Assembly (NCBI RefSeq): GCF_020640915.1
Contig: NZ_JADWDC010000037.1
Location: 1-45,553, forward strand
Length of the DNA: 45,553 nucleotides
DNA from: Waterburya agarophytonicola KI4
Lineage (GTDB): Bacteria; Cyanobacteriota; Cyanobacteriia; Cyanobacteriales; Xenococcaceae
Direction of reading: 5' to 3'
Shown here: piece after piece, positions 36,632 to 45,553 of the stretch
Layout of the letters: each line of letters begins with the position of its first letter
How positions within the stretch are numbered: position 1 is the stretch's first letter
Notes under the pieces: model-generated
What the model was told of the DNA's origin: nothing
The model's database searches: none
What the model saw: only the letters and a program-made list of their open reading frames with translations
Program-made: the position numbers and the translations under genes

Positions 36632-36651
36632 ATTATTATTGTTATTATTTA

Positions 36652-37020
36652 CTACATCTGCTGGCAGAGTTCGTTAATTTGTTCTGTAGTAATCTCTTGA
36701 GTATCCCCTGCAAAAGCATTATCGGGAGTTAGAAATAACATGCAGTGACATTTTTTTTCTTCCCGCATTGGCACACAAGGACAATTCCAGTAAGCCTTTT
36801 TAACTTCTGCTGCTTTATCTTCATAATGACGACAAGGACACAAAGGCGAACCCAATTCTTCCTTATGTTGGGCTAATCCCTTAATTACCGCAGCAGTTAC
36901 CGCTAAATTGCTACAAAAATAAGTATCAGTGCGACTGGCATACTTTTCGGCAAATTTCCTCATCGACTCTAGATTTTTGCCTTGACTTTGACCTGTAGGG
37001 GTTGATTTTGGCGTAGTCAT
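36652..37020 (-). CDS. ftrC: Ferredoxin-thioredoxin reductase, catalytic (beta) chain
   Basis: A 122-residue protein that takes electrons from photosynthetic ferredoxin and reduces thioredoxin through a 4Fe-4S cluster next to a disulfide. All seven conserved cysteines are present: Cys36, Cys61 and Cys63 (CPCRHY), Cys80 and Cys82 (CPC) and Cys91 and Cys93 (CHC). The variable chain (ftrV) is not in the window. It is the promoter-proximal gene of a pair with the DUF309 gene. Confidence 0.95.
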   Translation of the reverse strand: MTTPKSTPTGQSQGKNLESMRKFAEKYASRTDTYFCSNLAVTAAVIKGLAQHKEELGSPLCPCRHYEDKAAEVKKAYWNCPCVPMREEKKCHCMLFLTPDNAFAGDTQEITTEQINELCQQM

Positions 37021-37426
37021 AATTTTCCCAGATTGAGATTAAATATTTTTGAGTCTTATATTTTGTCAGGTTGTGTGGAATCGAGCAAACACTATCCTTG
37101 ACTATTCAGGATTACACAGTATTTCTCAAAATCTGAGAATATTTATGAAAAATTATTAATCTAATATTCAGGGAGTTCTATATGTCGGAAATGTAAAATG
37201 TTAGTTATAAAGGACTAGTTATGTTAAAAATTTGAGTTATTTTGGTGTGTTTAATGCAGAATTGCGTAGAAACTTTATTCAAGAAAGTATCGATCTCAAT
37301 TTTCAACATTAGAGTTTAAGTGCTTACCAACAGTTTTTGTGACCTACTCAACATTACTTGTATTGTTTCTTTTAGAAGCTAGCCCACAGCCAAATATTTT
37401 AGATAAGTTACTAATCATCTTTCATT
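37021..37426. other. Divergent promoter spacer
   Basis: A 406-base spacer between ftrC and the receiver-HlyD gene. A short palindromic stretch TTCTCAAAATCTGAGAA (37124-37140) is visible. A codon stretch reading GVFNAELRRNFIQESIDLNF (about 37243-37310) lacks a start and is at most a gene scrap. No RNA gene recognised. Confidence 0.5.
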
Positions 37427-39673
37427 ATGAACTCATCCAGCAATGGTAAAAGTGATCGCCCTAATAATGGTGAAAATTCCAATCTTCCCGATAAGATTGC
37501 GGTGTTGATCGTAGACGATCAGAAAATGATTAGGGAAGGATTAAAAGCCCTAGTTAAAACTGAAGAAGATATTGAAATAGTTGGTGTTGCCGAAAATGGC
37601 GAACACGCCGTCAAACAAGTAGAATCCCTCAAACCAGATGTTGTCTTAATGGACATGGAAATGCCTGGTATGAATGGGATGGAAGCTACAAAACTAATTT
37701 GCCAGCGTTTCCCCGATGTCAAAGTATTAGTTCTCAGTACCTTCGATACTCAAGAATATGTTTCTCGTTCTCTCAGTTCTGGCGCAATGGGTTACTTGCT
37801 GAAAGGAACTCCCGCCAAAGAATTAACTGACGCGATTAGATCGGTTCATCGCGGTTACGCTCAAATTGGGCCAGGAATCTATCGCAACCTATCATCCCTG
37901 CCTCAAATAGAAGAAGCTCAAAAACTTCCTGCAATGTCTTCTATTAGTCTGACACCTCCCGAAGAAAAGAGTCGTCCAGAACGTTCTTATCCCAAGGGAG
38001 AATTGGTTACGACAAATTCCGCTAAAGAATTGGATGCTTTAGTTAAGCGTAATCCTGCTTCTGCTAAAACCCGTAAGTTCGAGCAAACAGTAATTTTACG
38101 CCGTTCCCCTAAATGGTCTAGATATACTATTTGGGGAATTATGGGAGTCAGCGCATTTGCGGTTATTTGGTCTTATTTTGCCAAAATAGAACAGGTAATT
38201 CCCGCCCAAGGACAAATACAACCTTCAGGAAAAGTACAGGAAATACAAGTCCCCACCAACGGGGTAGTACAGGAAGTCAAAGTAGAAGAAGGGCAAAGAG
38301 TCGAAAAAGGTGATGTCCTACTACTTTTAGATGCAACAACTTCTCAGGCGCAAGTTGACTCTCTCAATCAAGTCCGCAAATCTTTGGTTCAAGAAAATAA
38401 ATTTTATCGAGCTTTGTTGGCAGGAGATATTGATGCGAGTAATATAGATGGCGCGATCGCATCTTTAGAAATACCTAGAGAAATTGCCTACCTGACCCGC
38501 AATAGAGCCGAGCTCAAAGACGAAAACGAACTGTTTCAAAATCTTTTGGGTAATTCTAATAGAGCCATGAGTCCCGAGCAACAGGCTAGATTGGAAACTT
38601 CTCAAGCAGATATCAGCGAAAGAACAACTTCTGCTAGGTTGGAAGTCGAACAGCTAGAAAAACAGCTAGAGCAAAATAAAATTCAGGTAGAAGATACTAG
38701 AGCGCAGCTAGCCACAGGAAAGCAGAACCTTAAAGAAATCAAAGAGCGTAACACGGAAGCCATGACTCAAGCCAAAGAAAGCTTGGCAATTGAAGAACAA
38801 ACTCTCAAGGCTATTTTGCCCGTATTTAAAGAGGGCGGACTTTCTAAAATTCAAGTCGATCAACAGCAACAAAGAATCAACGATCGCAAAGCTGCCATCA
38901 ATGACGCTCTTAAAGAGGGTAACTTAGAACGCGATCGCCAGCAACAGCAAGTAACAACCCTGCAAGCAGAAATTCAACGTCTGCTCCAAGAAGAACAAAG
39001 ATTAACTCTCGATATTTCCCAAGCTAGACAGCAGTTAAATAACACTACTACCCTATCTAAAAAAGATTTATTAGATCAAATTGCGGCTAACCGCAAACGA
39101 CTTTCAGAGATTGATAGTCAACTCAACAAAACTATTGTTGAAAACGACAAACGTATTGCTGAAATTAACAGCCAAGTTAGTAGTGCCGCGATGAATCTCA
39201 AGTATCAAACCATTACAGCCCCCGTCACTGGAGATGTGTTTGACCTAAGAGCCTATTCTGGCTACGTTCCCCCTTCTGGTCAAAATGCCCCACCAGTATT
39301 AAAAATTGTTCCGACGGAAAATTTGGTTGCGGAGATATTTATCAGCCCTAAAGACATTGGCTTTGTCAAAAAAGGTATGGACACTGACGTGCGTATTAGT
39401 GCTTTCAACTATAGCGACTATGGCGATATTGACGGCAAGGTGAAGTTTATCAGTGCTAGTGCCTTAGAACCCGAACCACCCTATGATTTTTTCCGTTATG
39501 TGGCTAAAGTCGATTTGGAACAAGACTATTTAATAATTAATGGTGAGAAACAATATATCCAGCCTGGAATGGAAGTTCAAGCCAATGTGAGAATTAATAA
39601 GGATCGTACTGTCTTCCAGTTATTTACCAGTAAATATAAAGGTGGAATTGATAAATTCCAAGAAGTAGAATAA
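37427..39673 (+). CDS. Response-regulator receiver domain fused to an HlyD-type secretion adaptor
   Basis: A single 748-codon frame. Residues about 24-150 are a NarL-type receiver: acidic pair Asp30-Asp31, phospho-acceptor Asp76 (VVLMDMEMPGMNG), STFD switch region and Lys126 (YLLKGTPAKEL). In place of the usual DNA-binding domain there is a polar linker (about 155-230), a transmembrane helix (about 232-251), then an HlyD/membrane-fusion protein: half-lipoyl strand (VQEIQVPTNGVVQEVKVEEGQRVEKGDVLLLLDA), a long coiled coil (about 385-600) and the second half with barrel domains (YQTITAPVTGDVFDL to the end). HlyD proteins link an inner-membrane ABC exporter to an outer-membrane TolC. The receiver would lie in the cytoplasm, so secretion may be phosphorylation-gated. 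No ABC partner is adjacent. Confidence 0.92.
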   Translation: MNSSSNGKSDRPNNGENSNLPDKIAVLIVDDQKMIREGLKALVKTEEDIEIVGVAENGEHAVKQVESLKPDVVLMDMEMPGMNGMEATKLICQRFPDVKVLVLSTFDTQEYVSRSLSSGAMGYLLKGTPAKELTDAIRSVHRGYAQIGPGIYRNLSSLPQIEEAQKLPAMSSISLTPPEEKSRPERSYPKGELVTTNSAKELDALVKRNPASAKTRKFEQTVILRRSPKWSRYTIWGIMGVSAFAVIWSYFAKIEQVIPAQGQIQPSGKVQEIQVPTNGVVQEVKVEEGQRVEKGDVLLLLDATTSQAQVDSLNQVRKSLVQENKFYRALLAGDIDASNIDGAIASLEIPREIAYLTRNRAELKDENELFQNLLGNSNRAMSPEQQARLETSQADISERTTSARLEVEQLEKQLEQNKIQVEDTRAQLATGKQNLKEIKERNTEAMTQAKESLAIEEQTLKAILPVFKEGGLSKIQVDQQQQRINDRKAAINDALKEGNLERDRQQQQVTTLQAEIQRLLQEEQRLTLDISQARQQLNNTTTLSKKDLLDQIAANRKRLSEIDSQLNKTIVENDKRIAEINSQVSSAAMNLKYQTITAPVTGDVFDLRAYSGYVPPSGQNAPPVLKIVPTENLVAEIFISPKDIGFVKKGMDTDVRISAFNYSDYGDIDGKVKFISASALEPEPPYDFFRYVAKVDLEQDYLIINGEKQYIQPGMEVQANVRINKDRTVFQLFTSKYKGGIDKFQEVE

Positions 39674-39703
39674 CCAACTCCAATTATTTTGTATATTTTT
39701 ACC

Positions 39704-39731
39704 AAGGCGTTCGATCTCGAACGTCTTTTTT
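39704..39731 (+). terminator. Rho-independent terminator
   Basis: CGTTCG pairs with CGAACG around ATCT, extended by AAG/CTT, followed by six T. It ends the receiver-HlyD transcript. Confidence 0.85.
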
Positions 39732-39889
39732 AAATTCAAATAAAAATTCTCTAACAAAATTGCAGCCATCATACAATAATCGAGATCGTTTTGACTGCTT
39801 CAAACAGAAAATAGAATCTAAAAATTAAAGATGAAGACTGCGAGTGTTTTAATATAAAGCTGTTTCTTTACCAATTGCCAAAATCAAAC

Positions 39890-40126
39890 TTAGTGCTTAT
39901 TAAGATTAATACCAGCTTCTTTAGCCATTGCACCAATACCTTTTTTTTCTAAAGTTTTGATTGCTTTAGTCGATAAACGCAGTCTAACCCAGCGATTACC
40001 TTCTGCCCACCAAACTCTTTTCCACTGCAAATTTACGCCCTGTAATTTTTTAGTACGACGGTGAGAGTGAGAAACCGCCATTGCGTTGTTGGCTTTTTTG
40101 CCTGTTATTTGACACCTGCGAGCCAT
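39890..40126 (-). CDS. rpmB: 50S ribosomal protein L28
   Basis: A 78-residue basic ribosomal protein: [20 protein letters not shown] is the standard L28 start, and [13 protein letters not shown] and [16 protein letters not shown] complete it. The frame is open eight codons further, but the ATG at 40126 is the family start. Monocistronic, divergent from ndhCKJ. Confidence 0.96.
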   Translation of the reverse strand: MARRCQITGKKANNAMAVSHSHRRTKKLQGVNLQWKRVWWAEGNRWVRLRLSTKAIKTLEKKGIGAMAKEAGINLNKH

Positions 40127-40353
40127 GATTAGCCTCCGATTATATTCCACGATCCATCATTATAGCCAAGATCGGACTATGACTCTAGTTTTATTACTAT
40201 ATTATCTGTAACCTATTTCAAAAAGGCGTACCGAAGGAAAGCTTAGCTTATCGCTCTTTCGTTTCTCCTTTCCTAACATCCATTACAATTATTAAAAGTT
40301 AACCAGTATAGTAAAAACATACACAATCCACAATAGGGAGTGAGAGATAAAAA

Positions 40354-40716
40354 TTGTTTGTTCTCAACGGTTATGAATATTTTCTAGGCTTCTTGCTAAT
40401 CTGTAGTGCAGTTCCAGCACTCGCTCTAACTGCCTCTAAATTATTAAGACCTAGCAACGGCGGGCCAGAACGTCAAACAACCTATGAATCTGGGATGGAA
40501 CCCCTCGGTGGAGCCTGGATTCAATTTAATATCCGCTATTATATGTTTGCTTTGGTATTCGTCGTCTTTGATGTAGAAACAGTATTTTTATATCCCTGGG
40601 CAGTAGCTTTTAGTCGTTTAGGGTTGCTAGCCTTTGTAGAAGCCCTCATTTTTATTGCCATTTTGGTAATTGCTTTGGTTTATGCGTGGAGGAAAGGAGC
40701 TTTAGAGTGGTCATGA
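40354..40716 (+). CDS. ndhC: NAD(P)H-quinone oxidoreductase subunit 3
   Basis: A 120-residue three-helix membrane subunit of the cyanobacterial NDH-1 complex, used in respiration and cyclic electron flow. [19 protein letters not shown] and [23 protein letters not shown] are the conserved loop and helix of NuoA/NdhC proteins. The start is TTG at 40354, with GGGAG about 13 bases upstream. The stop overlaps the start of ndhK (ATGA). Confidence 0.96.
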   Translation: MFVLNGYEYFLGFLLICSAVPALALTASKLLRPSNGGPERQTTYESGMEPLGGAWIQFNIRYYMFALVFVVFDVETVFLYPWAVAFSRLGLLAFVEALIFIAILVIALVYAWRKGALEWS

Positions 40717-41447
40717 ATTCCCCAATATTTGAACAAAATCAGCAAGAAAAAATTCTCAATCCAATTAGTTCCAGTGCGGTAACTCAGGATTTATCAGAAA
40801 ACGTAATTTTAACTACAGTAGATGACCTTTATAACTGGGCAAAGCTATCTAGTTTGTGGCCCATGCTATACGGTACGGCTTGCTGTTTTATTGAATTTGC
40901 AGCCCTGATTGGCTCTAGATTCGATTTTGACCGCTATGGTCTAGTACCTCGTTCTAGCCCCCGTCAAGCGGATTTAATTATCACCGCAGGCACAGTTACC
41001 ATGAAGATGGCCCCCGCATTGGTTCGTCTTTATGAAGAAATGCCCGAACCCAAATATGTGATTGCAATGGGTGCTTGTACGATCACGGGAGGAATGTTTA
41101 GCAGTGACTCTACCACTGCCGTTAGAGGGGTAGATAAACTAATTCCTGTAGACGTTTATATTCCTGGTTGTCCTCCTCGCCCTGAAGCTATTTTTGATGC
41201 CATTATTAAATTACGCAAAAAAGTTTCCAACGAATCTATCCAAGAGCGTGCGACTGTTTTAGAACAGACTCATCGTTATTACAGCACCAGACATAACATG
41301 AAGATGGTCGAGCCAATTTTGACTGGTAAATATATTCAGTCAGAAACTCGCCAAGCACCACCAAGAGAACTAGCCGAGGCAATGGGAATGCCCCTACAAG
41401 CGATCGAATCAGCAGAAACAGAGGAGGCAAAACGTGGCGGAAAATAA
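40713..41447 (+). CDS. ndhK: NAD(P)H-quinone oxidoreductase subunit K
   Basis: A 244-residue peripheral-arm subunit that holds the N2 4Fe-4S cluster. Ligands are Cys57 and Cys58 ([11 protein letters not shown]), Cys122 (GACTITGG) and Cys153 ([10 protein letters not shown]). ATG 40713 overlaps the ndhC stop and has GGAAAGGAG upstream. The longer frame from 40686 would only add translated ndhC codons. The C-terminal tail (about 205-244) is the cyanobacterial extension. Confidence 0.96.
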   Translation: MNSPIFEQNQQEKILNPISSSAVTQDLSENVILTTVDDLYNWAKLSSLWPMLYGTACCFIEFAALIGSRFDFDRYGLVPRSSPRQADLIITAGTVTMKMAPALVRLYEEMPEPKYVIAMGACTITGGMFSSDSTTAVRGVDKLIPVDVYIPGCPPRPEAIFDAIIKLRKKVSNESIQERATVLEQTHRYYSTRHNMKMVEPILTGKYIQSETRQAPPRELAEAMGMPLQAIESAETEEAKRGGK

Positions 41448-41967
41448 GAAGGAAAATCAAAATCCTGAAGAAACAGGAGCAGATTTAGTAGTTGCCGGTC
41501 AGACTTCCACTTGGCTGACAGAAAATGGTTTTGATAATGAAGCCCTTTCTCCTGATGTTTCTAATGTGGAAATGATTAAGGTAGATGCAGAGTTATTATT
41601 GCCCATAGCTACCGCTTTGTATGCTTATGGTTATAATTATCTCCAGTGTCAGGGTGCTTACGACCTCGGTCCAGGAAAAGAGCTAGTCAGCTTTTATCAT
41701 TTGGTTAAAGTTGCTGATGATGTGGAAGAGATCGAAGAAGTTCGATTGAAAGTTTTTCTTCCCAGAGAAAATCCTTCTGTTCCTTCTGTGTATTGGATCT
41801 GGAAAGCAGCAGATTGGCAAGAGCGTGAAAGCTATGATATGTACGGCATTGTTTATGAAGGACATCCTAACCTCAAGCGCATTCTGATGAATGAGGATTG
41901 GATCGGTTGGCCTTTACGCAAAGATTATGTATCTCCTGATTTTTACGAACTACAGGATGCTTATTGA
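41434..41967 (+). CDS. ndhJ: NAD(P)H-quinone oxidoreductase subunit J
   Basis: A 177-residue subunit of the NDH-1 peripheral arm (NuoC/30 kDa type): [69 protein letters not shown] is the conserved core. The start is GTG at 41434, 14 bases inside ndhK, with a GAGGAGG ribosome site, so the operon is translationally coupled. A terminator follows at 42040. Confidence 0.95.
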   Translation: MAENKKENQNPEETGADLVVAGQTSTWLTENGFDNEALSPDVSNVEMIKVDAELLLPIATALYAYGYNYLQCQGAYDLGPGKELVSFYHLVKVADDVEEIEEVRLKVFLPRENPSVPSVYWIWKAADWQERESYDMYGIVYEGHPNLKRILMNEDWIGWPLRKDYVSPDFYELQDAY

Positions 41968-42039
41968 TTGGCGAACAATTGACAAATAATAACAAATAAT
42001 AATTGTCTTGATGTCGTAACTAGCTTTTGAAAATTATTG

Positions 42040-42077
42040 AGTGTAGAGATTGAAAATGATATCTCTACACTTTTTTT
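42040..42077 (+). terminator. Rho-independent terminator of ndhCKJ
   Basis: AGTGTAGAGAT pairs with ATCTCTACACT around TGAAAATGAT or similar, followed by TTTTTTT. Confidence 0.92.
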
Positions 42078-42105
42078 GTTTTCGATCGCAAGAAAAGAAA
42101 AGATA

Positions 42106-43080
42106 TTAAATACTTTCACCCTTAACTGCCTTAAACTTAGCAGCGATCGCATCTCTTTGATTGATTAAATAAATACTAACTACAGTTAACAAGACTCCTA
42201 CAGATTGGAGGGGACTTAAGACTTCGGCAAGAATAATCGTGCCAAACAATAAAGCAAAAATAGGAGTCAAGAAAGTTAAAGCACTCAAACTAGTCAGATT
42301 TCCTTTGGAAGCCAGATAAAAGAAAATCCCATAAGCGATCGCACTACCAAAAACCGTCGCATATCCTAAGGCTAACCAATTCTCGATCGAAAGGTTGTTC
42401 CATTGCTCTGTTTCTCCCAGCCAAGATAAGCCAAACAAAGGTAGTCCGCCCAAAATCATATGCCAACCCGTAGCTACGACAGGATCGCTATGACGACTAA
42501 TATAAGGAATCATTACCGTTCCCACCGCCATGGATAAGGAAGCCAACAACATCAACCATTCACCATTATCAAACAATCCCAGCCAATTGATATTTACTGC
42601 CTCTAAATCCCCCGCAAAAACGCTGTAGATCCAACGATCTGGCAAGCCAATTAGACTAATTCCCAATACCCCAATACCCAGCCCCAACCAACCCCAGAAG
42701 CCAATAATTTCGCCAAACAATAAACTAGATAATAAAGCCACTGCCAAAGGTTGGGAATCAATCATCACCGAACCCAAACCAGCACCAGTTTTGACAATTC
42801 CTTGGGCTAAAAAACCTTGAAACATCGCTCCATCCACTAAAGCAAAAGCCAAAATCCACAGCCAAGCGGTAATAGTTTTCGGCTGGGGTAGTTTTAAAAT
42901 AGCTGCTACCAACAACACCAAAAACCCTGCGGGAACAAGTCGCACTCCCGCTATGAAAAAAGGTGTCGTATTAGGAATAACACTCTTCATTGCTACCATT
43001 GCCGTTCCCCAAAGGAAAAAAGGGGCAATTAAAAGCAAAGCTCTGGGAAATGATGAAGTTGAATTGGAACTGAGTTGCAT
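42106..43080 (-). CDS. EamA/DMT-family transporter
   Basis: A 324-residue protein with ten predicted transmembrane helices in two EamA repeats (about 14-145 and 170-305). FFLWGTAMVAMKSVIP and FIAGVRLVPAGFLVLL are typical of the first repeat. Members export amino acids, sugars or metabolites; the substrate is unknown. ATG 43080. It converges on ndhJ. Confidence 0.88.
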   Translation of the reverse strand: MQLSSNSTSSFPRALLLIAPFFLWGTAMVAMKSVIPNTTPFFIAGVRLVPAGFLVLLVAAILKLPQPKTITAWLWILAFALVDGAMFQGFLAQGIVKTGAGLGSVMIDSQPLAVALLSSLLFGEIIGFWGWLGLGIGVLGISLIGLPDRWIYSVFAGDLEAVNINWLGLFDNGEWLMLLASLSMAVGTVMIPYISRHSDPVVATGWHMILGGLPLFGLSWLGETEQWNNLSIENWLALGYATVFGSAIAYGIFFYLASKGNLTSLSALTFLTPIFALLFGTIILAEVLSPLQSVGVLLTVVSIYLINQRDAIAAKFKAVKGESI

Positions 43081-43221
43081 TCTTGATTTGAGATTAGATA
43101 CTGCCTGTATATGAGTTTACTTAATTCTCAGCAAGTTTGTACTTTTGTTAAGCAAATTCCTCTTGCCAATTAATCCATTACTTAAGTTAATATTGCGTAA
43201 GGTCTTTTTAGGATTGTTACC

Positions 43222-45483
43222 ATGCTGCCTACTAATTTTGCTAGTTGTGAATTTAAAGTTAGTACTACCATCGTGGTAACTTTAGGCTTTTTTTTGCATT
43301 GTAACGATGTGCGATCGCAGGTAATTAGCGACCAAACAGCCAATACTCAAGTTAAGGTAATCGATAATACCGCCCATATTATTGGAGGTACGCAAGCTGG
43401 AGACAATCTTTTTCATAGCTTTAAGCAATTTTCTTTAGAGACAAATGGAATTGCTAGTTTTGACCATAGTGCGGATATTAATAATATATTTACCCGCATT
43501 ACGGGGGGGAATATTTCGGAAATTGATGGTTTAATTCGGACTCAAAATGACGCTAATTTGTTTTTGATTAACCCAGCGGGAATTATTTTTGGTGCAAATG
43601 CCCAGCTAGATGTGGGAGGATCTTTTATCGCTACCACAGCAGAGAAAACGATCTTTGAAGATGGTCAAGAATTTAGTGCGGTTGCTCCCACAGAACCACC
43701 TATTTTAACTATTAGTTCTCCTATTGGATTGCAGTATGGTGTGAATGGAGAAATTGCAGTATTGCCCAATGCCAATCGAGGAGGTAACAATCCTACTGCT
43801 GGCTTGAGCGTGAAATCGGGAAATACTTTGGCATTATTAGGAGGGGATATTACGATTAATCGTAATAATCTTAATGCGATCGCTAGTAATGTTGAAATTA
43901 GCAGTGTTAGAAGTGGCAAAATCGATCTACTACAAAACGATCGCGATTGGCAGTTTGGTTACGATCGCGCTTTAGAGTACGGCAGAATTGATTTTGATAA
44001 TAGAGCGTTGATTGATAGTAGTGGAGTTGTCAATTTTCGGGGAAAAACGATTAATTTTACGGCTAGTTCGGGAATACGTAACTTTACCGATCTTAGTGGT
44101 AATGGAGGAATTATTAAGCTAGAGGCTACCGAATCAGTAAATTTGGATAGTAGCTTTCTCTTTACTCAAGTAGGGCAACTAGGCTCGAATTTAGAACAAG
44201 CGATCGCAGGTATGGGGGGTGATATCTTTATTGAAGCGGTCAATATTTCTCTTGCTAATGGTTCGATTATTTCTGCTGGTACATTAAGCGAAGGTGCAGG
44301 GGGGAATATCACCCTAGAAGCTTTAGAGACTATAGAATTATCGAGTATCTTGGACCGTAATCCATCTATTGTGAGTACCTCTACTCAGGGAATGGGAGAT
44401 GGAGGACAAATAGAAGTGAACGCGGGTAAATTGATTATTGGCGATGGCAGTCAAATTCAAGCCCTAGCAGGGGGTGGTGCGGGGGGAACAATTACGGTCA
44501 ATGCCACCGAATCTATCGATATATCGGGAACGGGAATTTTGCGATCACAAGATAGGTCGGGCAATTTGACGGAAACTCTCTTAAATAGTGGTTTTGCTGC
44601 TTCTTCGGGAATTGAAAATCTACCATTAGAACAACAACCCCCAGGAGAAAGCGGAAGTTTAATTATGAATACCCCAGATTTAACCATAGAAGATTCGGCG
44701 CGGATTTCTGTAAGTAATTATGGTCTGGCTAATGCAGGAGATATTAAGCTAAATATTGGTAGCTTGAGCTTAGATACCGCAGGAGAAATTATCGCCAACA
44801 CTGCATCGGGGGAAGGAGGTTCAATTAATATTGTGGCTGAAAATGCGATTACTTTAGAAAATAACAGTTCTGTCTCTACTACCGCAGAACAAGATGGTAA
44901 TGGGGGCAATATTTTTATCGAAGCAGATAATTTACTTTTATTAGAATCCGATCGCCTGAGTGCGGATGCTCAACAGGGAAGCGGAGGTAATATTAGCATT
45001 GATACTCAAGGTTTTTTTATCGATCCTAACAGTACTATTACCGCTAGTTCCGCAGTTGAAACCCAAGAAGGCACGATTAAAATAATTACTTTAGACCTGA
45101 ATTCTAGACTATTTATGGGGTTTGAAGAATATTCGCCTCTAGTAGCAGAAGATTATATTCGTACGGGCTGTGGCGCGGGGGAAGATTTGGCTAAAAATAG
45201 CTTTCGTAATATTGGACGGGGTGGTATTCCTTATAACCCTACCCAAGAAATGGCAAATTTGGATACCTTAAAGGATTTTGGCAAGGCTAACAAAAGTTCA
45301 AAATCGTTTCCAACTAAGATTAAAAATACTTTTGAGCATTCTCCATCAAGCGATCGCTCTATAATATCTGAAGCTAATGCTTGGAAAGTAAATTCCCAGG
45401 GAAAAATAGAATTAGTTGCCCAACAAAATATCAATACGTTTAATTATTTATCTAATTATTTATCTGTTTGTCGAACTAATTAA
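43222..45483 (+). CDS. Two-partner secretion exoprotein with filamentous-haemagglutinin-type TPS domain
   Basis: A 753-residue exported protein. A signal peptide (about 1-32, VVTLGFFLHCNDVRSQ) leads to the TPS domain (about 35-300): NTQVKVIDNTAHIIGGTQAGDNLFHSFKQFSL, NIFTRITGGNISEIDGLI and FLINPAGIIFGANAQLDVGGSFIATTA are the cyanobacterial version of the HpmA/FhaB domain that a TpsB barrel recognises. The rest is a long beta helix of GGxI(x)IxA-type repeats, ending in a C-terminal segment with RTGCGAGED. It probably forms a surface fibre or adhesin. No TpsB gene is in the window; it could follow just beyond the end. Confidence 0.93.
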   Translation: MLPTNFASCEFKVSTTIVVTLGFFLHCNDVRSQVISDQTANTQVKVIDNTAHIIGGTQAGDNLFHSFKQFSLETNGIASFDHSADINNIFTRITGGNISEIDGLIRTQNDANLFLINPAGIIFGANAQLDVGGSFIATTAEKTIFEDGQEFSAVAPTEPPILTISSPIGLQYGVNGEIAVLPNANRGGNNPTAGLSVKSGNTLALLGGDITINRNNLNAIASNVEISSVRSGKIDLLQNDRDWQFGYDRALEYGRIDFDNRALIDSSGVVNFRGKTINFTASSGIRNFTDLSGNGGIIKLEATESVNLDSSFLFTQVGQLGSNLEQAIAGMGGDIFIEAVNISLANGSIISAGTLSEGAGGNITLEALETIELSSILDRNPSIVSTSTQGMGDGGQIEVNAGKLIIGDGSQIQALAGGGAGGTITVNATESIDISGTGILRSQDRSGNLTETLLNSGFAASSGIENLPLEQQPPGESGSLIMNTPDLTIEDSARISVSNYGLANAGDIKLNIGSLSLDTAGEIIANTASGEGGSINIVAENAITLENNSSVSTTAEQDGNGGNIFIEADNLLLLESDRLSADAQQGSGGNISIDTQGFFIDPNSTITASSAVETQEGTIKIITLDLNSRLFMGFEEYSPLVAEDYIRTGCGAGEDLAKNSFRNIGRGGIPYNPTQEMANLDTLKDFGKANKSSKSFPTKIKNTFEHSPSSDRSIISEANAWKVNSQGKIELVAQQNINTFNYLSNYLSVCRTN

Positions 45484-45553
45484 TCGGCTCTACTGAAGCT
45501 AAGCTTAGACGCACCTAGTTTAGGTTATAATCAGGGAAAAAAAAGAGCGATCG

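Noticed and set aside
37220-37312. Codon stretch reading FGVFNAELRRNFIQESIDL
   Set aside because: Open for only about 30 codons and without a start codon or ribosome site; at most a scrap.

Overview
The window is a chromosomal segment of a cyanobacterium. The evidence is the ndhC-ndhK-ndhJ operon, a ferredoxin-thioredoxin reductase catalytic subunit, a CruA-type lycopene cyclase, a cyanobacterial DUF4079 protein and many HIP1 octamers (GCGATCGC). The low G+C content and gene set would fit a unicellular or pleurocapsalean lineage, but that placement is inference. I see no tRNA, rRNA, CRISPR array, prophage or intact insertion sequence.

Layout. 1-0.7 kb: a decayed trypsin-like/TPR gene abutting a highly structured candidate RNA that looks like a stand-alone IscB-type omega RNA (HEARO). 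1-6.5 kb, minus strand: a QueC-like PP-loop ATPase, an ABC exporter half-transporter and cruA. 6.7-18.8 kb, plus strand: a signalling and membrane-physiology region. It holds a small protein, an OmpR-type response regulator with its histidine kinase, a 2OG-Fe(II) oxygenase, a GT4 glycosyltransferase, a Crp-family regulator, a 41-residue membrane peptide, an SLC13-type permease, a GGDEF diguanylate cyclase, a RimK-type ligase, a c-di-AMP (ydaO) riboswitch with a 77-residue protein, and a CPA2 antiporter with universal-stress domains. Four intergenic sequences here share one motif of about 38 bp, which suggests a local regulon.

18.8-31.4 kb: dgt-like phosphohydrolase, a small helix-turn-helix-sized protein, a kinase-FGE fusion, a 36-residue membrane peptide, an M16 peptidase, a probable 6S RNA, class II fructose-bisphosphate aldolase, lspA, typA, hypothetical membrane or secreted proteins, a DUF4079 protein and an S66 LD-carboxypeptidase. 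31.6-37 kb: a class V aminotransferase-like enzyme, a TM0106-type RecB-like nuclease, a small membrane protein, bioF, and a DUF309-ftrC pair. 37.4-45.5 kb: a receiver-HlyD fusion protein, rpmB, ndhCKJ, an EamA transporter and a two-partner-secretion exoprotein.

The most unusual items are the candidate omega RNA, the shared operator motif, the c-di-AMP riboswitch in front of a tiny protein of unknown function, and a type I secretion adaptor carrying a cytoplasmic receiver domain. All functional calls come from reading motifs by eye; no database search was run.
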